Origin: Candidatus Kuenenia stuttgartensis | GTDB lineage: Bacteria > Planctomycetota > Planctomycetia > Gemmatales > Gemmataceae | Length of the DNA stretch: 49,079 bases | NCBI GenBank assembly: GCA_945897965.1 | Contig: CAMDHK010000006.1 | Span: 1-49,079, forward strand | Direction: 5' to 3' | Shown here: positions 36,958 through 44,407 of the stretch, piece after piece | Position numbering within the stretch: position 1 is the first letter of the stretch | Layout: each line of letters opens with the position of its first letter | Program-made: the position numbers and the translations under genes | The notes under the pieces: model-generated | Told to the model about the DNA's origin: nothing | Database searches by the model: none | Seen by the model: the letters and a program-made list of their open reading frames with translations, nothing else

Positions 36958-38361
36958 ATGAACGCATCACTCTTCTATATCGTATCTTCATATTTCCTTT
37001 TTGCCCTGCCTCAAATCGAACCTAACAAGCCCAACATTGTATTCATCATGGCAGATGATCTTGGATATGGCGATTTGGGTTGCTATGGGCAGACGAAAAT
37101 CCTTACACCGCGCATAGACTCTCTTGCAAGGGATGGGATGCGATTTACCAATTATTATGCGGGGTGCACGGTTTGCGCCCCTAGCAGATGCGTGTTGATG
37201 ACGGGTAAACATATGGGGCATTGCAGGGTGCGTGGCAATGGGGGCGGGCTTAGCCAATCGCTTCGTCCGGAAGATGTCACGGTTGCGAAATTGCTTCAGA
37301 AGAATGGTTATAAAACCGGATTGTTTGGAAAATGGGGCTTGGGCGATGAAGGAGTAGCAATCGTTGGCAGCCCTATCAGACAGGGGTTTGATGAATTCTA
37401 TGGCTACTTAAACCAACATCATGCGCATAATTACTGGCCCACTTTTCTGATAAAAGGTGAAGCTAGGGTGCAATTAAATAATGAGGTAAAGCCCATTGGC
37501 AAAGATGGGGGTGGGGTTGCAACCAAGAAGGTTGATTACGCCCCAAATTTGATTCTCCAAAACTCCCTTGATTTCATCACCAGAAACAAGAAAGAACCTT
37601 TCTTCCTTTATTTTTCAACTACATTGCCTCATGCTAATAATGAAGCAACCAAGGAAACCGGAGATGGGTGCGAAGTGCCAAACCTTGGAATTTACAAAGA
37701 CAAAGAATGGACGAAACAAAATAAAGCGCAAGCCGCGATGATCACTTACCTCGATACCCAGGTTGGGAAAATCTTAGATCATTTGAAAGCCCAAGGGTTG
37801 GAGCAAAATACTCTGGTCTTTTTCACCTCCGACAACGGGCCCCATAAAGAAGGAGGCAATAACCCAGACTTCTTTAACGCATCGGGTGGCCTTAACGGCA
37901 TCAAACGATCGCTTCACGATGGCGGTATTCGCGTGCCCATGATTGTTCGCTGGCCTGGAAAAATCCCTAAAGAAACCATCTCGGCCCATATCTCTTATCA
38001 TGGCGATTTTCTCTCTACTGCTTGCGATCTAGCACAATTAGAAACTCCAAAGGGGCTTGATAGTATCAGCATGAAACCCATCTTAATGGGGCAGGAGAAG
38101 TTACAAAAAAAGCATGAATACCTTTATTGGGAGTTTTACGAGGGCAAAGGTGCCCGCGCAATTCGCATGAACAATTGGAAGGGAGTAATGAACCCTTTTA
38201 ATCAAAACCAGCTGGAAGTTTACGATCTTGATAAAGATGCAGAAGAAAAAACTAACCTGGCAGCAAAAATCCCAGAGATAACTGCCCTTTTACTTAAAGC
38301 AATGAAGGAAGCTCATGAAGATTCAAAAGACTGGCCCAATCCGGGTTCCCTCAAAAAATAA
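36958..38361 (+). CDS. arylsulfatase-type sulfatase
   Basis: A 467-residue exported sulfatase. A hydrophobic N-terminus (LFYIVSSYFLFALP) is followed by NIVFIMADDLGYGDLGCYGQ, with two Asp residues for Ca2+ binding, and by the formylglycine-site signature C-A-P-S-R at residues 73-77 in CAPSRCVLMTGKHMGH. Later motifs include LFGKWGLGDE, FFTSDNGPHKEGG and GGIRVPMIVRWPGKIP. It should be matured by a formylglycine-generating enzyme and hydrolyse sulfate esters, probably on sulfated polysaccharides, which Planctomycetes often attack. It is a single-gene unit with weak promoter signals. Confidence 0.94.
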   Translation: MNASLFYIVSSYFLFALPQIEPNKPNIVFIMADDLGYGDLGCYGQTKILTPRIDSLARDGMRFTNYYAGCTVCAPSRCVLMTGKHMGHCRVRGNGGGLSQSLRPEDVTVAKLLQKNGYKTGLFGKWGLGDEGVAIVGSPIRQGFDEFYGYLNQHHAHNYWPTFLIKGEARVQLNNEVKPIGKDGGGVATKKVDYAPNLILQNSLDFITRNKKEPFFLYFSTTLPHANNEATKETGDGCEVPNLGIYKDKEWTKQNKAQAAMITYLDTQVGKILDHLKAQGLEQNTLVFFTSDNGPHKEGGNNPDFFNASGGLNGIKRSLHDGGIRVPMIVRWPGKIPKETISAHISYHGDFLSTACDLAQLETPKGLDSISMKPILMGQEKLQKKHEYLYWEFYEGKGARAIRMNNWKGVMNPFNQNQLEVYDLDKDAEEKTNLAAKIPEITALLLKAMKEAHEDSKDWPNPGSLKK

Positions 38362-38412
38362 AAATTTTTTTCCCGCTTTCTATAGCTCTAAACGACATTC
38401 AAAAAAGATTTT

Positions 38413-38454
38413 CATCCTGCTGGGCTTTTCATTATGAAAAGTCAGGTTAGGATG
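38413..38454. repeat. interrupted hairpin downstream of the sulfatase gene
   Basis: CATCCT at 38413-38418 pairs with AGGATG at 38449-38454, and CTTTTCA at 38425-38431 with TGAAAAG at 38435-38441, giving a two-part stem separated by an internal loop. A T-rich stretch follows at about 38460-38477. It could be a terminator for the sulfatase or a structured leader for the next gene. Confidence 0.5.
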
Positions 38455-38559
38455 CTTACACATTCTTTTCTATTTTTAAGGAAATCTTTTGTAGGAGTGC
38501 TCGAATAATCTATGCGGATTAGTGGGGGGCGGAATTCATTCTTTAAAGGGGAAATATTT

Positions 38560-39078
38560 ATGTTTGATCTTGCTGAAATAATGAAGTCGCAATTGTCGCT
38601 TTTTTCCAAGGGGAAAATCAAAATCCATGAAAGCGAGATCCTTACCGATTTAGTAGAACAGATTATCAAAGCCCATGGCAGAGATTCCTGGGTCGAATCG
38701 GGCTTTCCCGGTTTAAAACAGCTTTCAGTTGAAGATGCCCTTAAGTACCTCTCGGGTGAAAGCTTCAAGTTAAACGATAAATTCCTTAAGGCCGATGATG
38801 TTGAAATAGGCATGTTTGTCATCATGCACCATAGTAAATTCCCCAGACAGCACCTTTGGGGGCAGTCGTACAGAATTGCGGGTATTGAGTTCCCCTATGT
38901 TTTGCTCGAACCTGCGGTGAAATCACTAAATGATCAAGAAATGCTGGTTACGGAGTTCAATAAGGTGGCTTTACGAAAATGCTCTGAAGCGTACTTCCAG
39001 GCCCAAAGAAATGGTAATAAGTCTGATAAAGCAGAGAAAAAGGGATATGTTTCCGACGATTTATCCCTGCCTTTCTAG
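38560..39078 (+). CDS. protein of unknown function
   Basis: A 172-residue cytoplasmic protein beginning MFDLAEIMKSQLSLFSKGK, with no signal peptide. I do not recognise a family. The early part is helical; the middle has a Gly/Trp/Tyr-rich stretch (RQHLWGQSYRIAGIEFPYVL) that could fold as a small beta domain, and the C-terminus is Lys-rich. AAGGGGA precedes ATG 38560, making the in-frame start at 38512 unlikely. Two small genes and an ECF sigma factor follow on the same strand, so it may belong to a regulon set rather than one tight operon. Confidence 0.75.
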   Translation: MFDLAEIMKSQLSLFSKGKIKIHESEILTDLVEQIIKAHGRDSWVESGFPGLKQLSVEDALKYLSGESFKLNDKFLKADDVEIGMFVIMHHSKFPRQHLWGQSYRIAGIEFPYVLLEPAVKSLNDQEMLVTEFNKVALRKCSEAYFQAQRNGNKSDKAEKKGYVSDDLSLPF

Positions 39079-39170
39079 TGATTTCAGAGAATTCCTGTTT
39101 TTGTGGAAATAATTTCGGTCGAGCTACGAATAAGTATTATAAGTCCCGTTTCAACTTCAAGGAGGTTTTC

Positions 39171-39302
39171 ATGGCTATTCATTATGCAAGCGCGATTCAC
39201 CCAAACGCAGCTCAAAATATGAATTCATTGATTGCCTCCAGGTATAGAGTCTTTGCAAGTCTTAAACGCAAACCCATGTTTGCCTATGTTCATTCCAGTT
39301 AA
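39171..39302 (+). CDS. 43-residue small protein
   Basis: A short ORF (43 residues, MAIHYASAIHPNAAQNMNSL...) with a near-ideal ribosome site, AAGGAGG, 6 bases before the ATG. It has no cysteine and no membrane segment; its C-terminal half is basic (ASRYRVFASLKRK). The strong ribosome site is the main evidence. Function is unknown. It lies between two unknown genes on the same strand. Confidence 0.55.
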   Translation: MAIHYASAIHPNAAQNMNSLIASRYRVFASLKRKPMFAYVHSS

Positions 39303-39434
39303 AGCTTCTAACTGCTAGCAATCCAATAATCTTGTGGTTCAAACTTGGTTTTTAACAAAACCGATAGGGTTTGTTTCACTTCGTTTATGTTCCTAAATAC
39401 CGTGTTTTTACACATGCTTTAAGGGCCTATTGAT

Positions 39435-39466
39435 TGGCACACGAGGGAGCGTACCCCCCTCGCCTT
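39435..39466. repeat. hairpin repeat, copy A
   Basis: TGGCACACGAGGG is followed by a spacer and CCCTCGCC, forming a GAGGG/CCCTC stem. It shares its first 13 bases with the copy at 39511-39541. Confidence 0.7.
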
Positions 39467-39510
39467 CATAACTTTTCCCCAAACAGGAAATCGCAAGACA
39501 GTCATGGTAA

Positions 39511-39541
39511 TGGCACACGAGGGTTGTTAATCCCTCACCTT
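39511..39541. repeat. hairpin repeat, copy B
   Basis: TGGCACACGAGGG followed by TTGTTAATCCCTCACC; GAGGG pairs with CCCTC. The GTTAATCC centre also occurs in the palindrome at about 28101-28120 next to the truncated toxin. Confidence 0.7.
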
Positions 39542-39579
39542 GAATTTAGCCGCCCAATTCTTATTCCGGAGGTTTCAAA

Positions 39580-40230
39580 ATGAATGCATCTGCTTCCAAC
39601 AATGCCGATAAATACCCTCTTAATGTGCTTACCCTTAAGATGTATGCGCAACTTGATAAACAGGATAATGATTTGGCGCGGAGAACCTTCGATGACATCA
39701 TTTGCCTGCTTACTGGACCCGCAAAAGGCTATATCTACAATCAAATTCACAAACCTTATCTGTTGGAATTTGAGGGCGAGATTTTAAATGATTTATGGAT
39801 GGCGCTTTGGCAGAACGCGAACCGGCCCTCAATGCGTTGGGATCTTTCCAAAGGTGCAGTCTTCCAAACTTGGGCCATCAGTATTCTTCATAATAAAATC
39901 AGGGACCGGTTACGGAAGGAAAAACGACAACTTCGCATGATCTACATGGCGACCATCAAAGATGAAGCTAAAGGAATGGAACTGACATTCACCGATCCCA
40001 AACCGATGGTACTGGATCAACTCATCAGCATGGAAACTACTGAAAGAGTACGTAGCGCGATTAAGAAGATGCCCGCAAAATATCGCGAAATCTTTAGGCT
40101 TAAGCATATCGATCGCATGAAATCACGCGACATTTACCTGCAAACCGGCATTTCAGAAAGTACGGTCTGCAAACGACTTAAGAAAGGAGAAAAGATTCTT
40201 CTAGACCTGCTTCATAACAAGTGGGACTAA
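39580..40230 (+). CDS. ECF-type RNA polymerase sigma factor
   Basis: A 216-residue sigma-70 family protein of ECF type. Region 2 spans about residues 45-115 and includes FEGEILNDLWMALWQ and WDLSKGAVFQTWAISILHNK (then IRDRLRKEKRQ), which would contact the -10 element. Region 4, about 150-210, has IKKMPAKYREIFRLKHID and ISESTVCKRLKKGEKILLDL, the helix-turn-helix for -35 recognition. GGAGG lies before the ATG. No anti-sigma factor with a recognisable zinc motif is next to it; a repeat tract and an unknown gene follow. The sigma factor may control the local unknown genes. Confidence 0.92.
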   Translation: MNASASNNADKYPLNVLTLKMYAQLDKQDNDLARRTFDDIICLLTGPAKGYIYNQIHKPYLLEFEGEILNDLWMALWQNANRPSMRWDLSKGAVFQTWAISILHNKIRDRLRKEKRQLRMIYMATIKDEAKGMELTFTDPKPMVLDQLISMETTERVRSAIKKMPAKYREIFRLKHIDRMKSRDIYLQTGISESTVCKRLKKGEKILLDLLHNKWD

Positions 40231-40308
40231 CTTATTTCGCTTTTTTTGATTTATTTTGAGCCCAAACGGAAATATTCACGCCCCACCTTCGAATAATACT
40301 TAGGTAAG

Positions 40309-40467
40309 GTGCTTATCTGCTCCAACCCCGGCCCCGCCCAAGCCGGGTTTGTTGAGCTAAATAAGTTGCAAGAACAAGCCGGGTTTGAAGAACAAGCCGG
40401 GTTTGAAGAGCAAGCCGGGTTTGTTGAGCTAAATAAGTTGCAAGAGCAAGCTAAGTCTAATTCTTGA
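40309..40467 (+). CDS. possible 52-residue repeat peptide (GTG start)
   Basis: A repeat tract reads open in one frame from a stop at 40294 through to TGA at 40465. A GTG at 40309 gives a peptide with hexa- and dodecapeptide repeats: QAGFVELNKLQE, QAGFEE, QAGFEE and QAGFVELNKLQE, then QAKSNS. All repeat units are multiples of 3 bases (36, 18, 18, 36), so the frame is kept. There is only a poor ribosome site (AGGTAA, very close). It ends 10 bases before the next gene. It may be a real small protein or a chance open repeat. Confidence 0.35.
   Translation: MLICSNPGPAQAGFVELNKLQEQAGFEEQAGFEEQAGFVELNKLQEQAKSNS
40339..40449 (+). repeat. direct repeat tract of 18- and 36-base units
   Basis: CAAGCCGGGTTT occurs four times, at 40339, 40375, 40393 and 40411. 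Two units are 36 bases and contain GTTGAGCTAAATAAGTTG; two are 18 bases. The outer 36-base units differ at only a position or two, so expansion is recent. The units abut directly, without spacers. Confidence 0.9.
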
Positions 40468-40477
40468 AAGAACTAAC

Positions 40478-41254
40478 ATGGATTATCAAGAACCTTCAGA
40501 TCAAGTAACTTCCTACAGGATTTCCGATGCGTTATGCAAAGAAAACTGGACACCCGAAGAGATTAATTCCTTGATGGAGGATTCGGGTATCTCGCAAAAG
40601 CTTGATTGGATTGAAGAAAACCTTTGGTATCCCAAACCCATGGAGCTTTTCAATTTTATTTTTCAAACCAAGCTCACGCCAGAACTTGAAGATGATATTC
40701 ATTACCATCTTGAAACTTTGGGATGCGCTCGAACTATTAGGCTCATGAAAACCATGGTTCAAGACCCAGGAATGAATCTGCTCAAAAAACTTCCCGCAGC
40801 AAGGCTTATGAATATCTTCAGCCATCTTGCTTTTTCAAAAACTTGGATTGTTTCTCTGCATCCAACCGAAAAAACAACTCGCCAAACTTCAGAAACCCAA
40901 ACACTTTTGCATAACCCTTCGAATAATTCCCTACCGATTAAGCAAATGAAGGGTGACTCTTCCAAAAATATTATCCTGGGCAATTTCCCGATCCGAATGA
41001 AACGCTCGATGCAGCCCAATGGCGAAAGAATCACCCTCTTATTTCCCAACAGAACCTACCCGTTCCCCAAAGTAAGAGTGATGGCGATTAACGAAAACCA
41101 CGAAATCGTCTTGGATGGAGAATTCGCACTCGATGCAGGAAGCAAATTCTGGAGCGTTCGCTTCAAGGCGCCCATTGCCTCCAAATACATGCTGCTGGTA
41201 AGGCCTGTTGATGCTTCCGAATGTTTTGCAGAAAACACCCCTATCTTGAACTGA
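40478..41254 (+). CDS. protein of unknown function
   Basis: A 258-residue protein starting MDYQEPSDQVTSYRISDALC, with no signal peptide or membrane segment. The N-terminal half is helical and acidic (ENWTPEEINSLMEDSGISQK) with several Trp residues. The C-terminal third (ERITLLFPNRTYPFPKVRVM, then EIVLDGEFALDAGSKFWSVR) looks like a beta-sandwich. I do not recognise the family. It lies 10 bases after the repeat-coded frame and 248 bases after the sigma factor on the same strand. The ribosome site (GAAAGA) is modest. Confidence 0.75.
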   Translation: MDYQEPSDQVTSYRISDALCKENWTPEEINSLMEDSGISQKLDWIEENLWYPKPMELFNFIFQTKLTPELEDDIHYHLETLGCARTIRLMKTMVQDPGMNLLKKLPAARLMNIFSHLAFSKTWIVSLHPTEKTTRQTSETQTLLHNPSNNSLPIKQMKGDSSKNIILGNFPIRMKRSMQPNGERITLLFPNRTYPFPKVRVMAINENHEIVLDGEFALDAGSKFWSVRFKAPIASKYMLLVRPVDASECFAENTPILN

Positions 41255-41352
41255 TAACAAAACTTTATTACTCTCTTTTTTCACTTTACAAATGCAGTCT
41301 TCTGCAAAAGAAGCTATCCTTGGGGTATTCATTTACCTTGTAAGGAATATTC

Positions 41353-42780
41353 ATGCAGAAAAATTCTTTTAATGAAGATCGCTCTGCTGTTTGGCTAGCG
41401 TTTCTTTTCATCGCCCTAGCACTATGTCTACCTTTAGGCGTGGGCAATCTTCTAGGCTGGGTTATAGGTGTTAAAGTTTGGACCGACCCGCTTAACGCCC
41501 TCGCCCCTCTGAGCAAATCTTTTTCCCACATCTCAGGCTGGGTCAGTTTAATTGCAACCCTTGCCTTTATTGCACTTTTGCTTCTTTGGGAACGCAGGCG
41601 ATTTGCAGAAAATAAAAAAGCATTCTTCACCGCACTTCTTATTGTTCTAACACTCACCATGATTGGTTGGATACTGGGCCATGCTGGAATTGTTGCTGCA
41701 GTCCCCAACGAAAGAGAAAAACTTGGGCTTAAATGGTCAATGGGATTAACAGGCGAGGCAGGATATTTAGCTGCGTTATTCATCGGTTTGATCATTGGGA
41801 ATTTCTTTACATCCTTTGCAAAATTCCTCTCGCAGGCAGCTCGCACCGAATGGTTTATTAAAACTGCAATTGTTTTGGTTGGGGCAGGAGTTGGGCTTAA
41901 AGGGCTCGAGCAGGCAAATCTTGCGGGCACGGTTTTCTTTCGTGGCCTAGCTGCAATTGTCGAAGCCTATTTAATCTACTGGGCCTTGGTTTACCTGATG
42001 GCTAGAAAAGTTTTTGGTTTCAGCAGAGAATGGGCCGCGCCTTTAGCATCAGGGATTTCAATCTGTGGGGTTTCCGCAGCCATTGCTACGGGAGCAGCCA
42101 TCCGCGCTAGGCCGGTCGTACCAATCATGGTTTCATCTTTAGTCGTGGTATTTTCAGTAGTCGAGCTTTTAGTTCTTCCTTTTCTAGCCCACGCAATTAT
42201 TCCAGAAGAGCCAATGGTCGCTGCAGCTTGGATGGGCCTTGCAGTAAAAACGGATGGTGCAGCTATTGCTAGCGGTGCGATTACCGAGGCTTTATATATG
42301 GCCCAAGGTGGGTTTCAAAAAGGCTGGATGTTAATGACCACCACCACCGTAAAAATCTTCATTGATTTATTCATAGGTGTGTGGTGTTTCATACTTGCGT
42401 GTGTTTGGGTCTATGGGATTGATCGGAAGCCGGGCGAAAAGGTTTCGCTTAAGGAAGTCTGGGATCGATTTCCAAAATTCGTAATTGGATATTTCATCGC
42501 TTTTGCGTTGTTCATCACTTTGGGGCTTTGCTTCCCCGACAAAATCAAAGAGCTCAAAGAATCATCAACCAATCTTGATGCCTTCCGCAAATTCTTCTTT
42601 GCACTCGCTTTTTTCAGCATTGGTTTATCTGCTGATTTCAAACGACTTTGGCAGGAGGGTTTGGGCAAATTAATCCTGGTATATGTTGTCTGCCTTTTTG
42701 GATTCGTTATCTGGATCGGTCTGGGAATATCCTGGCTCTTTTTTCATGGCATTATGCCACCCACCGGAGTTACTCCATGA
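41353..42780 (+). CDS. YeiH-family putative sulfate/anion exporter
   Basis: A 475-residue membrane protein of the YeiH/PF03601 family. About eleven or twelve hydrophobic segments can be counted. The family core contains GLIIGNFFTSF, TAIVLVGAGVGLKGLEQAN, the LASGISICGVSAAIATGAAI motif (Gly- and Ala-rich), and MGLAVKTDGAAIASGAITEA. Many bacterial YeiH proteins are about 340-350 residues, so this one has additional N-terminal and internal transmembrane segments (residues 1-120). Sulfate or another anion has been suggested for relatives; the substrate here is unknown. Its stop codon overlaps the start of a 50-residue membrane peptide. Confidence 0.87.
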   Translation: MQKNSFNEDRSAVWLAFLFIALALCLPLGVGNLLGWVIGVKVWTDPLNALAPLSKSFSHISGWVSLIATLAFIALLLLWERRRFAENKKAFFTALLIVLTLTMIGWILGHAGIVAAVPNEREKLGLKWSMGLTGEAGYLAALFIGLIIGNFFTSFAKFLSQAARTEWFIKTAIVLVGAGVGLKGLEQANLAGTVFFRGLAAIVEAYLIYWALVYLMARKVFGFSREWAAPLASGISICGVSAAIATGAAIRARPVVPIMVSSLVVVFSVVELLVLPFLAHAIIPEEPMVAAAWMGLAVKTDGAAIASGAITEALYMAQGGFQKGWMLMTTTTVKIFIDLFIGVWCFILACVWVYGIDRKPGEKVSLKEVWDRFPKFVIGYFIAFALFITLGLCFPDKIKELKESSTNLDAFRKFFFALAFFSIGLSADFKRLWQEGLGKLILVYVVCLFGFVIWIGLGISWLFFHGIMPPTGVTP

Positions 42781-42929
42781 ACAATCCCCAAGAAACCGAA
42801 AAACTTGTTGATGAATTACACAATCAACCCTATGAACCAATGGTAGCTGCAGAAATCTGGCTAGTTTCCATAAGTTTGTTCACAGGTATCAGCATTCTCA
42901 TCATTTTAGCATTTGTCTTAAAAAACTGA
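42777..42929 (+). CDS. small membrane peptide overlapping the YeiH-family gene
   Basis: A 50-residue peptide, MNNPQETEKLVDELHNQPYE followed by PMVAAEIW and a single hydrophobic helix (SISLFTGISILIILAFVL) and a basic end. Its ATG overlaps the exporter's stop (ATGA), and GGAG lies upstream inside the exporter gene, the pattern of translational coupling. It may be a small accessory subunit of the exporter. No family is recognised. Confidence 0.75.
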   Translation: MNNPQETEKLVDELHNQPYEPMVAAEIWLVSISLFTGISILIILAFVLKN

Positions 42930-43226
42930 TCTTTGTTAAGCACTGCTACGAAACTAAGCAGATTTCTTAAAAACAAGCACTTCATCAATTACACATATAT
43001 TTGATTCAAACTCTTCATTAAGAACACCTCAAACTCTAACACTAAGAGCTTAAGCCCTTGCTATCATTACTTTTGTATAGGGCACGATTTTTAAAATAAG
43101 TGCTTTTAATCAGTCCTGCATAATCTTTTTCGTGTTTAGTTAAGATTGGCATGGAGTTTGCAATACCTTAAATAGCTTAGAAACTTTTTATTGGGCAAAT
43201 TGAAGTTTAATAAAAGGGAAAAAGTG
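42930..43226. other. AT-rich intergenic region
   Basis: About 300 bases, very AT-rich, between the small membrane peptide and a possible short ORF at 43227. No strong terminator or RNA gene is visible. Confidence 0.35.
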
Positions 43227-43328
43227 ATGAACCTGACATATAACCATCCTACTCTAACAAATATATCGGCTCATTTTATTAACCCATTTAAAACTACACC
43301 AATGAATGCTTGTTGGCGTTTGGCCTAA
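43227..43328 (+). CDS. possible 33-residue small protein
   Basis: A short ORF, MNLTYNHPTLTNISAHFINP and 13 more residues, preceded by AAAAGGGAA about 7 bases before its ATG. It has no cysteine pair or membrane helix. The ribosome site is the only support, so it may be chance. Confidence 0.3.
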   Translation: MNLTYNHPTLTNISAHFINPFKTTPMNACWRLA

Positions 43329-43382
43329 GCCTTTATGACCAGCGTTGCAAGCAACTTATTTTGATTTAAGAGGTTTGATTTT

Positions 43383-43886
43383 ATGTTTACAGTATTTAAA
43401 ACTTTTTCATGGGCAGCATTGGTTTCTGCGTTAGGGTACGCCTTTGTTGATTCCACTGAAATGGTAAATCATCTAATTAGTCCCATCAATTACCAAGCCC
43501 AGATTAATAATTACAAAGCTGCATATGAAGAAATGAATTCCCGGGATCAGATTATTGTTCAACGGCTTCATATAAAAAACAAAGTATTCAATGCCTTTAA
43601 GCAACAAGAGATTTCCATTTATCAAGCTGCAAGTTGCTTTCAAACACTGATCCTTTATTCCAATGATAAATACGAAACAATTCCCCATGGGCACGAAAAC
43701 TATTCTCCCGACATTCGGGCTTGTCTGTGTTTACTTCTTTGGCTGGATGATCCAGCATTTAAAGGTAATGATTTCGAAGTTGTAATAAATGATTTTCGCA
43801 ACATTGTAGATATTGCCAAGAATGGAAGTTACCAAATTGAACTGCCAATCCCCCCAGCCAAGTTACTTGTAGACTTTCTTTACTAG
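43383..43886 (+). CDS. protein of unknown function with signal-like N-terminus
   Basis: A 167-residue protein beginning MFTVFKTFSWAALVSALGYAF, a hydrophobic signal or anchor. The rest is helical (YKAAYEEMNSRDQIIVQRLH, AFKQQEISIYQAASCFQTLI) with a late CLCLLLWLDDPAFKG stretch. I do not recognise it. AAGAGG lies upstream of the ATG. It is transcribed toward the lipoprotein-DUF1559 pair on the opposite strand. Confidence 0.7.
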   Translation: MFTVFKTFSWAALVSALGYAFVDSTEMVNHLISPINYQAQINNYKAAYEEMNSRDQIIVQRLHIKNKVFNAFKQQEISIYQAASCFQTLILYSNDKYETIPHGHENYSPDIRACLCLLLWLDDPAFKGNDFEVVINDFRNIVDIAKNGSYQIELPIPPAKLLVDFLY

Positions 43887-43942
43887 TTGTAGGCGTTTAG
43901 ACGGGTAGTTAGCGCACTAGATTGCCGCCAGATTGATCAAGG

Positions 43943-44392
43943 TCAATCCTTTAGATCGAAATCAAGGATATTATCTTGGTTTTTAACTTCCACCTTTAGG
44001 GTCGAAGTTACCGTGGTGGCATATTTCGCAGGTACCAGGGAAGTTACTTTCCCGGGCACTAGGATTTTAGTAGCCCTTGATTGCTTAATTTCTTCGTCCA
44101 AGCTTTTGGGTTCTTCCATGGTGCCGGCCCCAACACTGGTGGCTTGAATTGTCACCGTGTGATTTCCAACGACTGCGCCATCATTTTTGCTCAAGGTGGT
44201 AAGCACATAGGTGCCATCTTTTTGAATATTGCCCACTGCTGCAGGTCCGGTTTCAGAATGAAACATAATAACGCCTGTATCAATAGCTTTGCCCATGAAA
44301 GAAATTTTACCTTTGACGGGTGCAATTGCAGGGCCACCTGAACACGCTGGAATTAAGATCGAGAAAAACAGAATAAAATTTACGAAGCGCAT
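43943..44392 (-). CDS. small lipoprotein paired with a DUF1559 gene
   Basis: A 149-residue predicted lipoprotein (MRFVNFILFFSILIPAC, Cys17 as lipidation site). The mature part (VKGKISFMGKAIDTGVIMFH, GDGAVVGNHTVTI-like loop) is a small beta-sandwich like those in other planctomycete lipoproteins, including the two at 1.2-2.0 kb. It begins 15 bases after the upstream DUF1559 stop, so the two are very likely co-transcribed. Function is unknown. Confidence 0.83.
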   Translation of the reverse strand: MRFVNFILFFSILIPACSGGPAIAPVKGKISFMGKAIDTGVIMFHSETGPAAVGNIQKDGTYVLTTLSKNDGAVVGNHTVTIQATSVGAGTMEEPKSLDEEIKQSRATKILVPGKVTSLVPAKYATTVTSTLKVEVKNQDNILDFDLKD

Positions 44393-44407
44393 AACTCAGG
44401 TACTTAA

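Larger units (their letters stand above)
39303..39579. other. intergenic region with two hairpin repeats
   Basis: About 277 bases before the sigma factor. It contains two related hairpin repeats, at 39435-39466 and 39511-39541, both beginning TGGCACACGAGGG. No gene is seen. The sigma-factor ribosome site (GGAGG) lies just before 39580. Confidence 0.6.

Noticed and set aside
40339-40449. CRISPR-like direct repeats
   Set aside because: The units abut with no unique spacers, differ in length (18 and 36 bases), and no cas gene is nearby.
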